DNA from: Gemmatimonadota bacterium
Lineage (GTDB): Bacteria > ARS69
DNA length: 7,298 nt
Assembly: GCA_021604925.1 (NCBI GenBank)
Contig: BQJX01000128.1
Coordinates: 1 to 7,298, forward strand
Direction: 5' to 3'
Position 1 is the first letter of the stretch; each line of letters opens with the position of its first letter. The notes under the pieces are model-generated. The model had not been told where the DNA came from. It made no database searches and saw only the letters and a list, made by a program, of their open reading frames with translations. Below are positions 5,928 through 7,298 of the stretch, piece after piece. Position numbers and translations under genes: made by a program.

Positions 5928-5997
5928 TGCCTTCCCCGGGAAGGCGGGCCATCCTGGGGCTGGCGTTTCAAACCGACGACACGGCGCGCGTCCATTG

Positions 5998-6029
5998 CGG
6001 TCGACCGTGCACTGGCCCCCGGTCGACCG
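5998..6029. repeat. Two identical 10-bp palindromes, 22 bp centre to centre
   Basis: CGGTCGACCG occurs at 5998-6007 and again at 6020-6029. Each copy is its own reverse complement, so the pair can also fold as one 10-bp stem with a 12-base loop. A spacing of about two helical turns puts both sites on the same DNA face, as for cooperative dimeric regulators. The controlled promoter is not obvious. Confidence 0.55.
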
Positions 6030-6147
6030 GCATCGTCTGTGGGAACCGTGGTTCGTCCCCTTCCAAGGTGGTCCGCGAGGCACCGGGCGTCAAGCTGGGA
6101 GCGGATTCGAAGCGCCGGACCCTCGCAGGCGGCCCGGCGGCGAACCG

Positions 6148-6786
6148 TCAGCTGGTCGCCTTGCGCCCGGTGAGTGCCGCCGCCACGCCCAAGCCCACAT
6201 AGATCAATGCGGAGACCCGACGCTGCCGCCGGACCGCACCTCGGCTTCGCGTGAACCACGGCTGGAGGGTTCCGGCCACCAGCGCGTAGGTGCCGTCCAC
6301 CAGCAACGCGAGCAGCACGAACACGCTGCCGAGGACCAGCAGCTGGGTCTGCACGCCTCCGGCGTCCGGCCTCACGAACTGCGGCAGGAACGCCAGGAAG
6401 AACAGCGAGAGCTTGGGGTTGAAGACGTTCACCAGAAAGCCGTCGAGGAAGTTCCGTCCGTTCGAGCGGGGCTCCGGTCGCGCCATTTCCAGGGGAGCGT
6501 CCGCGGTCCGCCAGGCTCGAATCCCCAGGTAGATCAGGTATCCGGCCCCCAGCAGCTGGATCGCGGTGAACCACGCGATGGACGTGGCGATCAGCGCGGA
6601 GAGCCCGACGGCCGTGGCGATGGCGTGCACGGCCGCGCCCGCCGTGAGCCCCACCGCGGATACGAGCCCGGCGCCGCGGCCGAGGTGAAGGCTGCGCGCC
6701 ACCAGAAACAGGATCGCGGGCCCCGGGGCCACGAGCACCAGGAGGGCGGTGCCGGCAAAGGCGAGCAGATGGGTGGCTTCCAGCAA
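6148..6786 (-). CDS. LysE/RhtB-family amino-acid or metabolite exporter, 212 aa
   Basis: This is an inner-membrane protein with about six hydrophobic segments. The family signatures are present: LVLVAPGPAILFLVARSL near residues 16-33, GYLIYLGIRAWR in the middle, and the conserved FLDGFLVNVFNPK (NPK at 123-125) followed by LFFLAFLPQFV. Known members export amino acids such as lysine, threonine or homoserine lactones by proton exchange; the substrate here cannot be told. The length from the proposed TTG 6786 is normal for the family, and GGGAG lies five bases upstream. The frame stays open to 7290, but the upstream part lacks membrane character and is antisense to the next gene. No ATG or GTG fits near residue 1. 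The transcript would run leftward toward the terminator at 5857-5818. Confidence 0.88.
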   Translation of the reverse strand: MLEATHLLAFAGTALLVLVAPGPAILFLVARSLHLGRGAGLVSAVGLTAGAAVHAIATAVGLSALIATSIAWFTAIQLLGAGYLIYLGIRAWRTADAPLEMARPEPRSNGRNFLDGFLVNVFNPKLSLFFLAFLPQFVRPDAGGVQTQLLVLGSVFVLLALLVDGTYALVAGTLQPWFTRSRGAVRRQRRVSALIYVGLGVAAALTGRKATS

Positions 6787-6791
6787 GGGGA

Positions 6792-6796
6792 CTCCC
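6792..6796 (-). promoter_or_regulatory. Shine-Dalgarno GGGAG supporting the TTG 6786 start
   Basis: GGGAG lies five bases before TTG 6786. From this start the protein begins MLEATHLLAF, the usual position relative to the first membrane segment in LysE-type exporters. Confidence 0.55.
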
Positions 6797-6956
6797 GGGA
6801 CGAGGGCTCGACGAAGCGTAAGGCCGCAGGGGAGCCGACGGAACCCAGGAAACGGACCTCCAATGCACTTCCCTGCCGGCCGGATCCCGCATGCACCCGT
6901 GGCACGCCGAGCCAGCCGGCCCGTCGGTCGGCCCTGATGCGCCGAGCCGCTCCGGC

Positions 6957-6986
6957 TTGAGTCTCCCCCTCTCCAACCGCTACACT
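6957..6986 (+). promoter_or_regulatory. Predicted sigma-70 promoter for the exported protein gene at 7061
   Basis: TTGAGT (6957-6962) and TACACT (6981-6986) are separated by 18 bases. Each keeps the strongest consensus positions (TTGA; TA...T). The start would be near 6993, giving a leader of about 68 bases. It lies just upstream of the best ribosome site in the window. Confidence 0.5.
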
Positions 6987-7060
6987 TCGAAGTCCCCTGC
7001 GGGCATCTGTCCGCGAACGAGGATCCACACTCCTTTCCGCCCACCTTGGAGGTTTGCCGC

Positions 7061-7298
7061 ATGGCTCGATTCCCCGGAGCCGCCTCGAGCATCACGGCCG
7101 GCATCACCCTGGCTAGCTGCCTTCTCGCATCCCCGGTCCTGGCCTCGCTGCCGGCGGAAACCCCGGACTCAAGCCCGAACGGCCCCCAGGCCGGTCCGGC
7201 CGCCGTCCCGGAACTGACCGAGCGTGGACGCTTCTCGTTCGCGCCGGCCGCCAAGCACTCGGACACCGGCATCCGCCTGGCCAACGGCATCCAGTTCG
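7061..7298 (+). CDS. Exported protein of unknown function, N-terminal 79 residues only
   Basis: GGAGG eight bases before ATG 7061 gives a firm start. A signal peptide covers about residues 1-28 (ITAGITLASCLLASPVLA, cleavage before SLPAE). A Pro-, Ala- and Gly-rich linker follows to about residue 50, then ELTERGRFSFAPAAKHSD and GIRLANGIQF, where the window ends. A cysteine lies in the signal core (ASCLLAS), but its position does not make a convincing lipobox. The visible part is too short to name a family; a low-complexity linker after the signal peptide is common before a secreted enzyme or binding domain. It is divergent from the exporter gene. Confidence 0.75.
   Translation, partial: MARFPGAASSITAGITLASCLLASPVLASLPAETPDSSPNGPQAGPAAVPELTERGRFSFAPAAKHSDTGIRLANGIQF

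Larger units (their letters stand above)
5804..6147. other. Gene-free stretch between protease and LysE-type exporter genes
   Basis: The 344 bases between these convergent genes contain no convincing protein gene. What they hold is a minus-strand terminator hairpin and a second hairpin that together look like a small RNA, an extended -10 on the minus strand, and two identical palindromes. A plus-strand TTGACC-N17-AATAAC pair (5898-5926) also resembles a promoter but has no gene after it. An open minus-strand frame of 37 codons (5995-5882) is discussed as a finding only. Confidence 0.5.

Noticed and set aside
6070..6121. tRNA-like hints: ATTCGAA loop and GGTCCG/CGGACC ends
   Set aside because: The arms flanking the loop do not pair and there is no D-arm or anticodon arm, so it is not a tRNA.
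5882..6976. 364-codon minus-strand open frame
   Set aside because: Most of it is a frame-shifted shadow of the LysE-type exporter, Arg/Gly/Pro-rich without domains; only its last few codons merit a note.
6787..7290. N-terminal extension of the exporter frame
   Set aside because: It lacks membrane character, is antisense to a better-supported exported protein gene, and would make a LysE protein far too long.

Overview
This is a GC-rich bacterial window, roughly 65-70% GC in most genes. A protein with an outer-membrane-barrel look, several cleavable signal peptides and a probable sigma-54 activator point to a Gram-negative organism. Large Ser/Thr kinases plus TPR/sigma-54 regulators are typical of Myxococcota and of deep lineages such as Gemmatimonadota or Candidatus Eisenbacteria. 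I cannot place it more closely without a database, and nothing here is a phylogenetic marker. There is no rRNA, tRNA, CRISPR array, transposase or phage gene.

Left part (1-1757, minus strand): a two-gene unit. A small exported protein (1757-1470) with a tryptophan-rich C-terminus overlaps the start of a long TPR protein. That protein runs off the left edge exactly where a sigma-54 AAA+ activator domain appears to begin. A sigma-70-like promoter sits inside an inverted repeat upstream (1804-1845).

Middle (1758-4893): a 372-base divergent region leads rightwards into a 684-residue membrane Ser/Thr kinase with two membrane segments around an extracytoplasmic CHASE-type sensor. It meets, tail to tail with only four bases between stop codons, a minus-strand secreted protein with a helical N-terminal half and a beta-barrel-like C-terminal half.

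Right part (4894-7298): a divergent region with a good sigma-54 promoter match (4916-4930) precedes an exported single-domain trypsin-like protease. A gene-free stretch (5804-6147) follows. It holds a candidate minus-strand small RNA (extended -10, two stacked hairpins, U-tract) and a pair of identical 10-bp palindromes 22 bp apart. Next comes a LysE/RhtB-type exporter on the minus strand with a probable TTG start, then a clear sigma-70-like promoter and the first 79 residues of an unrecognised exported protein that leaves the window.

How they may work together (inference): the divergent kinase and TPR/sigma-54 activator look like a sensing pair. The sigma-54-type promoter in front of the protease is a possible target of an activator of this class. 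The protease, barrel-like protein and exporter would be envelope functions. No complete, named system is recognisable. The most unusual items are the small-exported-protein/TPR-activator overlap, the CHASE-kinase fusion and the candidate small RNA.
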